Source of the DNA: Drosophila miranda
Lineage: Eukaryota; Arthropoda; Insecta; Diptera; Drosophilidae
Length of the DNA: 64,000 nucleotides
Assembly (NCBI RefSeq): GCF_003369915.1
Contig: NC_046673.1
Coordinates: 5,316,001 to 5,380,000, forward strand
Direction: 5' to 3'
The number at the start of each line of letters is the position of its first letter. Position 1 is the first letter of the stretch. Of this stretch, positions 47,128 to 57,689 are shown one piece after another. The notes beneath the pieces are model-generated. The model saw only the letters and a list, made by a program, of their open reading frames with translations, was not told the origin of the DNA and made no database searches. A program made the translations under genes and the position numbers.

Positions 47128-48120
47128 TTAATTTTTATACCCGATACTCAAAATGAGTATTGGGGTATATTATATTTGTGGTAAAAGTGGATGTGTGTAA
47201 CGTCCAGAAGGAATCGTTTCCGACCCCATAAAGTATATATATTCTTGATCAGCATCAATAGCCGAGTCGATTGAGCCCTGTCTGTCTGTCCGTCTGTCCG
47301 TCCGTCCGTCCGTCCGTCCGTCCGTCCCCTACAGCGCCTAGTGCTCAAACACATTTTTAAAGATACGATAAAACCAAAAACGCAGAGTCGTAGAGGATGA
47401 CTATATGTTCTAGAGTGTAAAATCTCAACCAGATCGTATAATTATTATAGCCAGAATCAAGAAAACAATTTCATTCTTTCTCGCTCTGTCTCTCTCTAAC
47501 ACACAGGTTTCATGGTCGGCTTTGCCAATTGCAAAATATGAGTTCAAGGATCTCAGAACCTATAAGATCCAGAGCAACCAAATTTGGTATCCACACTCCT
47601 GTGATATCGGACCTTGACCGTTTCGTGTCCAAATATCGCCACACCCCCTTCCGCCCCCGCAAAGGACGAAAATCTGGGGCATCCACAAATCTCAGAGACT
47701 ATTAAGGCTAGAGTAACCAAATTTGGTATCCGCACTTCTGTTAGATCTCACTATAAAACGTATATCTCAGAATTTCGCCCCACCCCCTTCCGCCCCCACA
47801 AAGGACGAAAATCTGTTGCATCCACAATATTGCACATTCGAGAAAACTAACGCAGAATCATAGATAATGACTATATCTATCAGATTGCTGAATCTGGATC
47901 AGATCGGATCATTTTTGTAGCCAAAAGCAAGAAATCAATTTGCAGTGGCCACGCAGCGCCCGACGTCACGCTCAGACTGATTTTCTGTCTCTCTCGCACG
48001 CACTCTTTGTCGTGTGGTTCAATATTAGCGGCGTCTGCCGCAGGAGAGCCATACTGACTTAGTATCGGGTATAACTGTAGAGTTGCGGTGTACGCAGCAA
48101 CTCACAACGTTCCCCCTCGT
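47128..48120 (+). mobile_element. DINE-1/SGM-like Helitron-related element with GTCY microsatellite
   Basis: Recognised from the TTTATACCCGATACTCAAAA start, AACGTCCAGAAGGAATCGTT, a (GTCY)n microsatellite and the terminal GTATAACTGTAGAGTTGCGGTGTACGCAGCAACTCACAACG. The last of these forms a GAGTTGC/GCAACTC hairpin, as at Helitron 3' ends. The centre has two tandem segments with AACCAAATTTGGTATCC and CCCCCTTCCGCCCCCRCAAAGGACGAAAATCT (47575-47670, 47690-47825). No coding sequence. The mini-me family shares the same core. Confidence 0.75.
47278..47328. repeat. (GTCY)n microsatellite
   Basis: GTCT units shade into GTCC units over about 50 bp, the hallmark of mini-me/DINE-1 elements. Confidence 0.9.
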
Positions 48121-48181
48121 TTGTTAGTATTTTTGTGTTAGTATTTGTTTCCTTTATATAAACCTAGATTATTAATTAATA

Positions 48182-48800
48182 ATGTTCAAGAAGATAAATA
48201 AGAAAATATAATGGATATAAAATGAAAATTTGAAAAGAGTCATGAGTGAATAGAAAACGGTAGTTGGGTGGGACGAGAGCGAGAAGAAGAGCGGGACCCT
48301 GAATATGAAAAGGGAGCGAATTCAAAAGGTGGCGCTCATGGAAGGGTGGGACCCTGCTAGGGATAACGAAACCAACTATCCCCGCTGACGAAAGTGCCAA
48401 CGAGGACAAGTCTGTCCTATAAATTAGATTTGTTTTTTTTGTATGTTTTTTTTTGTTTTTTTGTTTTGTTCAATCCGTCCCCTGGCTTATCGGGTCGGAA
48501 GCACCCCTGACTTCCCCGTGAGCTAGCTGGGAACGATAGGCCAGGGTGGCAAAGAGGCGGATCATAACATGTTTAAGAAGATAACTAAGAAAATATAATG
48601 GATATAAAATGAAAGCTTAAAAAGTATAATGAGTGAGTAGAGAGCTGTAGTTGGGTGGGACGAGAGCGAGAAGAGGAGCGGGACCCTGAAAATGAAAAGG
48701 AGCGCGCGAAATTGAAAAGTGGCGCTCACGGAAGGGATGGACCCTGCTAGGAATTAGGATACCAACTATCCCCGCTGACGAGAGTGCCAACGAGGAGGAT
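48182..48800. repeat. Direct repeat pair of unassigned element (about 225 bp at 387-bp spacing)
   Basis: 48182-48403 and 48569-48797 share AAGAAGATAANTAAGAAAATATAATGG, GTAGTTGGGTGGGACGAGAGCGAGAAG, GCGGGACCCTGAA and CCAACTATCCCCGCTGACGA. Between them is CCGTCCCCTGGCTTATCGGGTCGGAAG, resembling an LTR-element leader. They could be short LTR remnants, but no terminal TG/CA or ORF supports that. Confidence 0.55.
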
Positions 48801-49236
48801 CCTGGTCAAAAGGTTAGTTTTGTTTTTTTGCATGTTTTTTTTTTTTAATTTAGTTTGTTAATCACAAGTAGAAGGGAAGGAATTTTAGGTCTCGAGTTGT
48901 GGTCCAGGTATTACCAAGTGGCAGTAGCCTCGTTGCCGGACTCGTGGATCTCACAGTCCGCATCGGAAGAGAGGAGGAGATGCTGGAGGATCTGTCGAGT
49001 CGCGGTCCGGATTATGTCCAGAGGCATTAACGTCGTTGTCCGATTCGGGCGATCCACGATGATCTGAAGAAAGATACAGCAAAGAGAGTTGGCACTGAGA
49101 AAAAGTAAGCGAAAATAAATAGCGAGGGGAAACGATGGGGTCCTCACCTGCAAAACTATAAATGCAGTTTTATTTATTTATTATTCGCCAACGGAATCAA
49201 AAAATCCTTAACTGGCTAGGCTAACTTATTTCTATC
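48801..49236. other. Unassigned noncoding sequence
   Basis: Contains TTGTGGTCCAGGTATTACC and GTCCGGATTATGTCCAGAGGC. No ORF or terminal structure is convincing. The 3' end of the neighbouring CR1-like element probably lies near 49160-49236. Confidence 0.3.
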
Positions 49237-52200
49237 TTAACAAATAACAAAAAATAACATTAAAAAATTAATTATGTAACAGGAAGAAATCCACAAGCAA
49301 CCGTCTGACGGCTCCCTTCCCCTGGCAAAAGTCAAAACGCATCCCAGCTGCAGCCCATTGTGCTGCCGAAGCGCCCTACTGATGGGCTCATGAAAGCCAT
49401 AATTGATCCGGTGGAGATCAACTGCAAAGCGTGCATGGGTCCTGAGGCTCCTGGCGGGCGTAGTGAAGCTAATCCTACTAAGTAGGTCAGGGCAATCCAT
49501 ATTACCCACTAAAAGGTCAAAAATAAATATTTGAACCGCAATGGTCCTACGATCCTCGAGAGAGGAGAGATGCACGAGGCGACATCTGCACTCATAGGAC
49601 GGCATCGGAATCGAAAATGGCAGAGGCTGGAGTGCAAATTTCAGAAACTTTCTTTGGAGTCGTTCGATGCGCGAAATTTGGACGACCCCGGTGGGATTCC
49701 AGACCATGGAAGCGTACTCAAGGAGCGAGCGCACAAGGAATGCGTACAGACTGAGCCTTGTATATGGGTCCTTGAATTGGGATGAATTGCGCTTAACAAA
49801 GCCGAACATTGCATAGGCTTTTGGCAATATTAAATTCATATGCCCTGCAAACAGAAATCTAGAGTTATATAAGACCCCGAGGTCAAGTATCTCCGTCTGC
49901 TTTAAGAGAGGATGGCCATCTATTGAATATGAGGCCAGCACATTAAAGACACGCTTGCTAAAAGAAACAAAGTAACATTTACTAATGTTGAGTGGGAGCG
50001 AATTAAGCAACTCTATCCAGGTCGCGCTGCAGAAGGATACTATCGCCTAAGGTTTTGACAGATCGGAAGATTTTAAGATCATCGGCATAAAGCAGATGCT
50101 CAGAAGCTTAAATGCTGAGACATATGTCGTTAATAAAAATTAAGAACAGAAGTGGACCAAGTGCACTTCCCTGTGGAAGGCCGGAAGTAGCCAAGAATGG
50201 GTCCGAAGGCTTTCCATTTATCAATACGACATACTCTCGCCGCTCAAGATACGACCTAAACCAACTGAGCAGGCAGGAATGAATCCCCAACCGATGCAGC
50301 TTGGCTATTAAAGCACAGTGGGAGACTTTGTGAAAGGCCTTAGCAAAGTCAGTATACACAACGTCGACTTGAGAGTGCATTTCAAAGACACGAGTGCAGA
50401 AATTACTGAAAGCGATGAGATTAGTGGTTGTTGATCTACCCGGCATAAAACCATGCTGATTTGGGCTAATGTACGATTTCATGAGGAAGGTGATTTTTCT
50501 GGCAATGATTCGCTCTAGAAGTTTTGAAACATTGCTGAGTTTGGCAATTGGTCTATAATTGGAAATGAGATTTTTGGTACCTCAATTAAAAATTGGCGTA
50601 ATCGTGGCAGCTTTCCACTTACCAATAAACTGACCCGTTAACAGCGAATTTGTGAATAGAATTTTGAGAGGTTCACAGAACGCTACAACACAGTTGCGAA
50701 GCAGGAAGGCAGAAATGCCATCACAGTCGGTGTTCGGAGCAGAACCCAGCCGATTAGCTGCTTGCCAAATAGCACCTAATTCTTGGCCCTCAGCCGCTTA
50801 TTTTGTTTGTTACTTATGTCTATGTCACTCATTTGTTTGTTAAAGCTTTGCGCTTGCTTGCCCTGCTAAACTCTCTCTGCCAGCTCGCTCTTTGCTATCT
50901 CCGCTTTTCGTCTGCCTACCTACGTCGGCCGAGCGAAGCTGCGCTTAGCGATCGGAGCGGCAATGTAAAGGGCAGCCAAGCCACACTTGCAATTTGGATG
51001 TCACGCATTAAAGAACATATCGTAATTTTATTTCTGCGCCGAGTTTTATTTAATTCGAAATAATTATTCGGCCGATTGGGGATAAAAAACATTATCTCCA
51101 CAGTCGGGCTTATTAGAATTATCGAATTCATCAATTGCCACCAAAATGTCCTCTTCCGATACATCGAGTGTACCAATATTGACCACCGAGGGTATAGAGT
51201 TTAAGACTTCGAAACTGTGCCAAGCTGCGTATGGCTCAAAATTTGAGCTAAAAAAAGAAGCAAAAAGGTTTGCTATACCATTATCCGTATTAGCGCCCAA
51301 GCTACCCAGGTTCATAACAGAAGGAAGAGAGCTCGTTGACCTTGTGGACTTTATAAAATGCCAAAAAGACCTGGGATTGACTTTAAGTTCCCTTTCAACG
51401 TCGGCAATATATTGGTTATACTAAAATTTGCCTACAAAAGCAAACTCCCTCTTATGTTGCACATACCTTGCCCAATCTACAGGGTCCGGGGACTTACCAA
51501 ATCGTTTAAAGTACTTATTACGAAGATTCTTATATTTCATAAGACCCTTCGTATACCACGGTACTCTATAGGAGCCATGCACCCATTGGAAGCATTGTTA
51601 ACAATAATACGACGGACCGTATGCAGGAAAACATTAAAGGACGTGTCTACACTAGGATGCGAGAGAACAGAAGCCCAATTAACATTTAACATACTATCCC
51701 TAATAGCATTCAGGCTTACACTAGAAAAGAAGCATTCATAAAATGGTTCCGCCCAGGGCGAATAAAAATGGAAATTGACTAAGAGTTCCAACGGCATATG
51801 ATGCATGTCACATTCCGCGATGGGGAGTTCGCAACATGTAACATGGCAATCTATGTATATCCGAACTAACAAAAATTAAGTCTAGAATCTTATTTAGCTT
51901 ATTAAACACATTATTTACTTGGGATAAGCCCATACTAAAACAGTCGTCTAAGAAAAGAATCTCGTTCGACAAATGTACATTACTAGGTATCATAGCCGAC
52001 GATTGCGGATCGCCGGACCATACCAACGAACCCAAATTGAAGTCGCCAAGAACGCAGAGGTGCTGACGGTCTCGCAGATTACTATAAATGTTAGCAATGT
52101 TCTGTGTGTGCGCCTTGTATATTTCGTAGCTGCTATTTGGCGGAATGTAGGATGCGCTAATAAATAGCGTCTCCAACTGGCCAGCCACCGCCACACCAAT

Positions 52201-52590
52201 CTGATCCAGAACAGAGTCTCCATCCAGGAGACAAATCCGATCGCAGCGTAGGGTGCGTCTGACGGCCACAATGACCCCACCTCCTCTGCAGCACTTCGTT
52301 TTGGCACAATCTCTGTCCTTACGAAACACTTGGAAAAGGCTAGGATCGAAGTATTCGTTGTCGAAAAAGTTAGAATTGAGCCAGGTTTCAACCAAAATGG
52401 CAATGTCGAAGTCACACGTAGAGGTAGCCACGATGACAGCCTGAGCCTTGGTGCGCATGCCCGCTATATTTTGAAAAAAAATTCGTATAGACTTGGCACC
52501 AACCATCGGCACGGTCTCAAAAAGTGGCGGTGCCGTCCTGTTATTGGCCACGGAAGATGGGTCCAGACGAGGGTCAGCCATATCCAACTG
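49237..52590 (-). pseudogene. CR1-like ORF2 with APE endonuclease, RT and C-terminal domain, broken
   Basis: Endonuclease: SIRIFFQNIAGMRTKAQ, FDIAILVETWLN, SASYIPPNSSYEIY, CVLGDFNLGSLVW. RT: NQHGFMPGRSTTTNLIAF, VYTDFAKAFHKVSH, TSGLPQGSALGPLLF. The catalytic YADD box is disrupted just after FINDICLS near 50108, where the frame changes. The C-terminal block (LLEYASMVWNPTGVVQ, DCPDLLSRISFT) follows to 49237. Several frame changes, and one LTR insertion. Confidence 0.75.
50731..51102 (+). repeat. Solo BEL-type LTR inserted in the CR1-like LINE
   Basis: 372 bp, TGTTCGGAGCAGAACCC to CATTATCTCCACA, flanked on both sides by GTCGG (50726-50730 and 51103-51107), a 5-bp target-site duplication. Removing the LTR and one GTCGG makes the LINE reading frame continuous (NKPDC...DGISAF). 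A solo LTR forms by LTR-LTR recombination. Confidence 0.9.
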
Positions 52591-52609
52591 ACTCCGAGGA
52601 GCGAGGCCC

Positions 52610-53288
52610 ATGCCTAGAGCCTGCCTAAGTGTTGAGGTCCGAATCAGTAGCACACCACCGAATAATCTAAAACTAGCTGATCCTAATTTCTTCAAGCCCC
52701 AACGTATCGATCTGTTGATAGGTTGTGGTTTGTTCTTCGATTTAATGTGCGTCGGACAGATTCGACTATCAGACCAATTGCCAACATTGCAGGAGACAAA
52801 ACTTGGTTGGATAGTGTCAGTAAGCATTGATAGCTCGGAGAATAAGCGTGCAGTTTTAGCCGCTTTTGAAAATTCCTCTTGCATCTCTAATGACGATTTT
52901 CGGCCCACAACGCTGGAGTACCAAAACTTAGAGCAGCAATGCAGGAAGCAGCTGCTCGAGTGGCAGGTGCAAGTGGAAAAACTGCGATCGGAGAATCAGG
53001 AACTGCAGCGCGAACTTTTCGATACATTAAAAACCTACATATCCACGCTAAATGAAATTCAACTTTCAACAATTTCTACATTGCCAAATTACAGAGGTTC
53101 CCGATGATCAAGATGTAATCACGACAAGGCGCCTTCGTAAAGAAGCGCCGATTGCTGCATTCGACGATCATACCAGCGTAGCCGCCAGCTGCGCCCAAGC
53201 AAGCATCTTCAAGAGGGCCGTTAGAAAAATAGCGGTTCTGCACCTTCAGGATGGATCACTTGATTGCCTTTGCCTTCCAACGGGGGGT
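52610..53288 (+). pseudogene. BEL pol fragment
   Basis: NLKLADPNFFKPQRIDLLIG, then LQETKLGWIVS, matches the region after the protease in the 24.4-kb BEL element (LADPAFFNPQRVDLLIG, LQKTRLGWIVS). A coiled QLLEWQVQVEKLRSENQELQ stretch and a frame change near 53090 follow. These suggest that a central deletion joined gag- or env-region sequence to this pol fragment. Confidence 0.65.
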
Positions 53289-53663
53289 GAATGTTCGGAG
53301 CAGAACCCAGCCGATTAGCTGCTTGCCAAATAGCACCTAATTCTTGGCCCTCAGCCGCTTATTTTGTTTGTTACTTATGTCTATGTCACTCATTTGTTTG
53401 TTAAAGCTTTGCGCGTGCTTGCCCTGCTAAACGCTCTCTGCCAGCTCGCTCTTCGCTATCTCCGCTTTGCGTCTGCTTACCGACGTCGGCCGAGCGAAGC
53501 TGCGCTCAGCGATCGGAGCGGCAATGTAAAGGGCAGCCAAGCCACACTTGCAATTTGGATGTCACGCATTAAAGAACATATCGTAATTTTATTTCTGCGC
53601 CGAGTTTTATTTAATTCGAAATAATTATTCGGCCGATTGGGGATAAAAAACATTATCTCCACA
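52614..53663 (+). mobile_element. BEL element remnant: small pol/protease piece plus 3' LTR
   Basis: A short BEL coding piece (52640-53100) joins a C-terminal tail and then the 3' LTR. It is the same LTR family as the solo LTR at 50.7 kb but from a BEL lineage different from the 24.4-kb element. The 5' LTR, RT, RNase H and integrase are missing. Its right LTR edge abuts R1-clade sequence at 53664. Confidence 0.75.
53292..53663 (+). repeat. BEL-type 3' LTR, sister of 50731-51102
   Basis: Exactly the same length (372 bp) and ends as the solo LTR, with about eight substitutions (for example GCGCGTGCTTGCC for GCGCTTGCTTGCC). It is preceded by GGGGGGTGAA, a possible polypurine tract. Confidence 0.85.
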
Positions 53664-53919
53664 GCCGTCTTTTCCGAATCTACCTATACCAGCGTTCCAC
53701 CAGTACGTTGGCCTGGTTGTTCAGGCTTCTTCTTTTCCTTAACATGGAGGCATCACATGCTTCCAGCGAATGTATGGTCAGTTGGCTTGCTCTCTCTTCA
53801 GCAGTCCCGTTGGTCTCGTAGTCCTCAAACATGGCCCTAACCATATCCGGCTCTAGCGTTTCGGTCTTATAACCGATCTGCTTGCCAATGACCGGGTTAG
53901 GTGCGCCCGCGGCCTAGAT

Positions 53920-54342
53920 TTAACATATGAGGGCTTGGTGGTCACTCCCGCTATATAAGCCGCTAACTTTCCACGTTGTCCTGCGGCTAAGGCTGCTGCT
54001 AACGAACGTAAGGTCTATTGTAGATCCCGTTCCAGCTCTGCCGAACGTCTGCTGTGTATCTGTGTTTAGCAGTACGGCATACAAAGTCGCAAAGCATTCT
54101 ATGAGCGCTTGTCTACTTGAGTTGGTTCTCGGGAATCTCCACTCCGTCGCCCAAGCGTTAAAATCGCCGGCTATGAGCTTAGGGTGTTTCTCTCGCGCAT
54201 CTTCGGCAATCCTTTCCAGTGCCTGCGTCGCCTGCTGCAGGCTGAGGCTCGGGGGCAGGTAGCAACTATATATGTGCACTCCATTTATTCGGGCTCTGGC
54301 GAATCGGTCTCCGACGGATGTGTGGGACTCCCACAGCTCCAT
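53920..54342 (-). pseudogene. R1-clade ORF2, endonuclease part
   Basis: APE endonuclease motifs: GVHIYSCYLPPSLSLQQA, LIAGDFNAWATEW, GSTIDLTFVSSSLSR and YSGSDHQAL, as in R1-clade LINEs. The N-terminal part lies in another frame upstream (54477-54350). The following RT is lost at the LTR boundary. Confidence 0.75.
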
Positions 54343-54559
54343 ATCGCTGCCTTTTTGCTCGAGTCAGCAATCCACTCTCCCGAGCTGCGATTCCGGTATT
54401 GCTCGTTTATCAATACGGTGTTCCCTTATAGTCTGATCAAGCAGCTGCTGTGCCATCTCACAGTGGTTAAGATTTAGTTGGATGATTTTTATCTACCCTT
54501 CATCTGCTGCATCGCCTTTTGGTACTGCGGGCACCTCGAACTCGTCGTTTGGTGTTTCG

Positions 54560-55581
54560 GGTCCGTCCCCCGGTGACGCTTACAAAAAATGCAAGTTGGT
54601 TCGACTTTGCAGTCTTTGGCCTGGTGGTCAGCTCATGCGCAATTGTAGCAGCAGGGAGACTTTCAGAGTCAGAGTCTGCGTGCTCCTATAGGCTGGTCTG
54701 ATGGAGATAACTGCGGCCTCGCAGATTTCCACCCCTGCCTGCGCTTTAAGTTCCGCTAGGACTTCCACTTGGGGTGACACTTCGTCTATGTCCTTTACCT
54801 CCAAGATGACAGTTTCCGTAAGACTCCTTACTTCAACTGTGCTTCCTAGCGCTTCCTTGACTGCTGCCTGCATCTCGTGGGTTCTCGGGTCCCCCGATTT
54901 CTCCAGCATCAGCAACAGCTCAACTTTTGCTGTGCGTCGCATCCCTTGCACCGATTGCCCTAGTTTTTTAAGACTTGGCTCGGTCTTAACCTTCCTTAGG
55001 ATGTCTGGATATGAGACAGTGCTGGTGGCGGCGATGACTATTGCATCGCTGCGTGGCGGTCCTGGTCGATGCTGCTGCTTTGGCCTTTGCCCAGCTACGA
55101 ACCTCACCCACCCCTCATCGCCATCCTTTGGGGCGTCCTCCGGTACCTTGCGAGGTACGTCGTTTTTATTTTACATTTTGGACCCATGTTTTGGTTTCTT
55201 CGGCATTGTAGACGGGGACGGGTGGGTGGTGTTCCTGGGCTCTAGCCGTGCCATCTTTCCCGCCCTTTCCGCCACTGCCGGCTGTGCAGCCTTGGCGACA
55301 GACTGCTCCGCAGAGACCGCCTGCCAGCACGATACCACCTCTCGCTGCAGATACTCGATCTCGTCCACCAGGTCCCTCAGTGGGTTAGTGATGGACCTCC
55401 TTGGTAGCACCAACAGCTTCCTTAGCTCTATGGCCTTTTGGCCCAAACTCGCCAAATGCGCCTTGGCTCTCTCCATCGGGTCTGCTTGCTCCTCATGGGA
55501 GGAGCAACGCTGCAGCCTTGGAGGAGAGATCCTTGCGCGCTTGGTTTGGTTTTCCAGCATCCTTGGTACCAAACCTTCCAC
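54560..55581 (-). pseudogene. R1-clade ORF1 (gag-like) remnant
   Basis: Frames 55581-55171 and 55107-54628. Includes a helical stretch (RDLVDEIEYLQREVVSCWQA) and the conserved MRRTAKVELLLMLEKSG and VISIRPAYRSTQTLTLKV blocks. A CCHC knuckle (CYNC to DC, about 54655-54610) is interrupted by a TGA. A frame break lies near 55140. Confidence 0.65.
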
Positions 55582-56101
55582 CGTTATGGGCCCCCCTAGG
55601 ATGCCTTCTGCTCGCCTGCGGTCCTCTGAAAATCTGGCTCATGTGGTCAGCACATGCTCAGCGTTTTCTGTTGTTCCGCAGCAGCTGCACAGCCCATCTT
55701 CCTCGTGGCCAAAGCGGTGAAGGTACTCCTTAAAGCACGAATGTAAGTTCTCCATGCCGCCGATTCATCCATGCTGCAATGTTGGGGATTAGTCGGTGGG
55801 TCCAACGGCCAGTTACAGCATTATCCCATCTTAGTTGCCAGCTCTCGAGACATTCAGCCCTCGCCCTGTTCTTAGCCGTCCTAGTTTCTTCCTGTGTGTT
55901 GGCGGCCTTTCTTCCCTTGTGCATTTCGCTGGCTTCCTTCGCTGCAAGCTCGACCAGTGGTATGCCGCTTGTGACCATTATGGCCTCTGTGGAGTGTAAC
56001 GAACCGTTCTTTTCCGTCTGATGCAGCTGGGCTGGCTCAGCGGTCGGTAGGCTCGCCGCAACAATATTTGTATGTTGCCCCGACGACAAGTAAGAAGGCA
56101 C
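55560..56101 (-). pseudogene. R1-clade ORF2 C-terminus with zinc finger, broken
   Basis: The 56101-55730 frame carries WDNAVTGRWTHRLIPNIAAW and MNRRHGELTF. The next frame has HRFGHEEDGLCSCCGTTENA and then a TGA at the position of a zinc-binding Cys. The end (RRRAEGILGG, then GLVPRMLENQTK) runs directly into ORF1-like sequence. No RT is present upstream of 56101. Confidence 0.65.
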
Positions 56102-57539
56102 GGGTTGGGTCTTGTACTGGTATGCTAATATGCTTTATTGGTATCTTAAGTCTATCTTACGCTATTCCGACTCCGGTGCTGGTTCTCCTCTTGGTTCTCC
56201 TCTGTGGTTCGATGAGCGTGTCGCTCCCTGGGCCCCCCACGGCGTCGCCGAGCGTGGCACCACCGGCTCTACTGACTGGGGCTAGCGATTCTTGGCACGT
56301 GGCCCAAATCCGCCTCTCAGTCAGGCGCCTGACGCGTTCGCTCTCACTCGACTCACTTGGCTTTTCGGCCCGAGGGTGCCTCACTCCTGGTGGGATGCGC
56401 TTCAAGCGTGGCACCGTTGGTTCAAGGGATTGGGGTCTTTGGCTCTTGGCTGCACGCTCGAGTCCGCCTCTCAATCCTCACACAACGCGTTCGCTTTCTA
56501 GAGTTCTTTCCCTTCGCTTGGTCTCACTCTTGTGGCACACTATTCACTTCACTCTTGCTAGCTCCGCTTGCTGACTGTCCCGTTCCTGGTCGCGGCCCTC
56601 CTCTTATAGGCTCGTTTCTGCGTCGGCGCCGCCGATGCCGCCTGGCGCTAACGGCACTTTCCGCCATGCGGTGCCCGTATTTTTCCATCGGCGTTCCTTC
56701 ATTCCCTTGTCGCTTTCCAACGGGACCTGGCTGGTGGCGTGATCTCATGACCATATTTGGTCATGCGCTGGGCCACTGCCGGCCCGATCCCGTCATCCCG
56801 CTGCTCTCTCTCCAGGGGTCCTCCCCTCTCATCTTGGGTCCCCGGGAGAGCTCTCCTCGGGAATTCGCCGCCGCCGGATATCCCCGGATAACGGCCGTTA
56901 GCGCTTAACCCTATACTGCCCCCTACGTGTGGGAATACCTTTCCTCACACTTCCCCCTTTCTTTTATTGGCGGAAAACCCCGGTTTTCCGCGTCCCAGGT
57001 TTGGGATGCTTCAAAAACGCCGCGCGACCGGCGCGCACGTGCTTTGTTCTCGACCCGGGTGCCCCCTGGCGCCCTCTTTCGGCCTCGCGCCTTGCGGTGT
57101 TGCCGTATCTCTCCGATGAGCGCGATCAATTCGATTCCCCCTTATCGATAGTTCGCATAGGAGCTTCTTTTGGCCCGCCCGATATAGGGTACGGTCGCTA
57201 TTCTGACCTACTCGATATGACACAGCGTTGCCCTTACGCTCCATTCGAATTAAGCGTAGGGACGTTTTTTTGTGATCTACTCGATATGTCGCAGCGTGCG
57301 TATTCTACTTCCGGATCGCGAATTCCTCAATGGACTGGAAACGTACTATTTTCTCGCGATGCCGGGTGTTTTCTTTGTTTTTCTTGTGCGCGTCTGGTTT
57401 TCCCTACTACCCTTCGCTGGCGCGCATGCCTTCCGCCGGCCCTCTGGATGCTTCGGGTAAGTTTTCCTCCCGCTTTGACGCCTTCCGCTGCCTTCATTCA
57501 AGCTTCACCGATCCCCCGCTGTTCCCCCTTGCAAGGTAG
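56102..57539. other. GC-rich unassigned transposon-derived block
   Basis: No credible protein on either strand. It contains partly repeated segments (TCCGCCTCTCA...ACGCGTTCGCT at about 56309-56342 and 56463-56493; CGATATG...CAGCGT at about 57213-57227 and 57282-57298), TATAGG at 56607 and GGGTGCCCCCTGG at 57057. The last also occurs at 63981 in the unassigned element at the window end. It may be an LTR or leader of that family. Confidence 0.35.
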
Positions 57540-57689
57540 GTTAGGTTAGGTTAAGGCGGTAGCCGGGAGGGAGGGGGATAAGAGCCTCCCGCCCCCAAGC
57601 TCACTTGGACCTATAAAAGGTCCGTTGTGTTGCCGCATGGGCATGTGCCCCTTCGCGTTGCCCGAACCGTGAGAGCATACTACTGCAGG

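Larger units (their letters stand above)
49237..52610 (-). mobile_element. Second CR1-like LINE (ORF2 only), interrupted by a solo LTR
   Basis: Minus-strand APE endonuclease (about 52600-51808), linker and RT (51872-51103, 50730-50108) and C-terminal region (50010-49237). A solo BEL LTR (50731-51102) lies inside a coding segment. ORF1 is absent: at about 52610 the sequence passes into BEL sequence, so the LINE is 5' truncated there. Protein motifs are similar to, but clearly diverged from, the CR1-like element at 34.8-39.1 kb. Confidence 0.75.
53664..56101 (-). mobile_element. R1-clade LINE fragments in unusual order
   Basis: On the minus strand, the order is: an ORF2 C-terminus (56101-about 55560), then ORF1-type sequence (about 55560-54560), then the ORF2 endonuclease (54342-53920) and the start of its RT linker (LRKRRSLNNQANVLVE, about 53740). 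The 3' end of one element copy therefore precedes the 5' half of another of the same clade. It is cut at 53664 by the BEL LTR. Confidence 0.65.

Noticed and set aside
47278..47328. GTCC array considered as a CRISPR-like or satellite array
   Set aside because: Plain 4-bp microsatellite without spacers, and a known hallmark of DINE-1/mini-me elements.
52610..52908. Apparent N-terminal extension of the CR1-like endonuclease ORF
   Set aside because: This part is antisense to the BEL pol fragment. The open frame crosses an element junction by chance.
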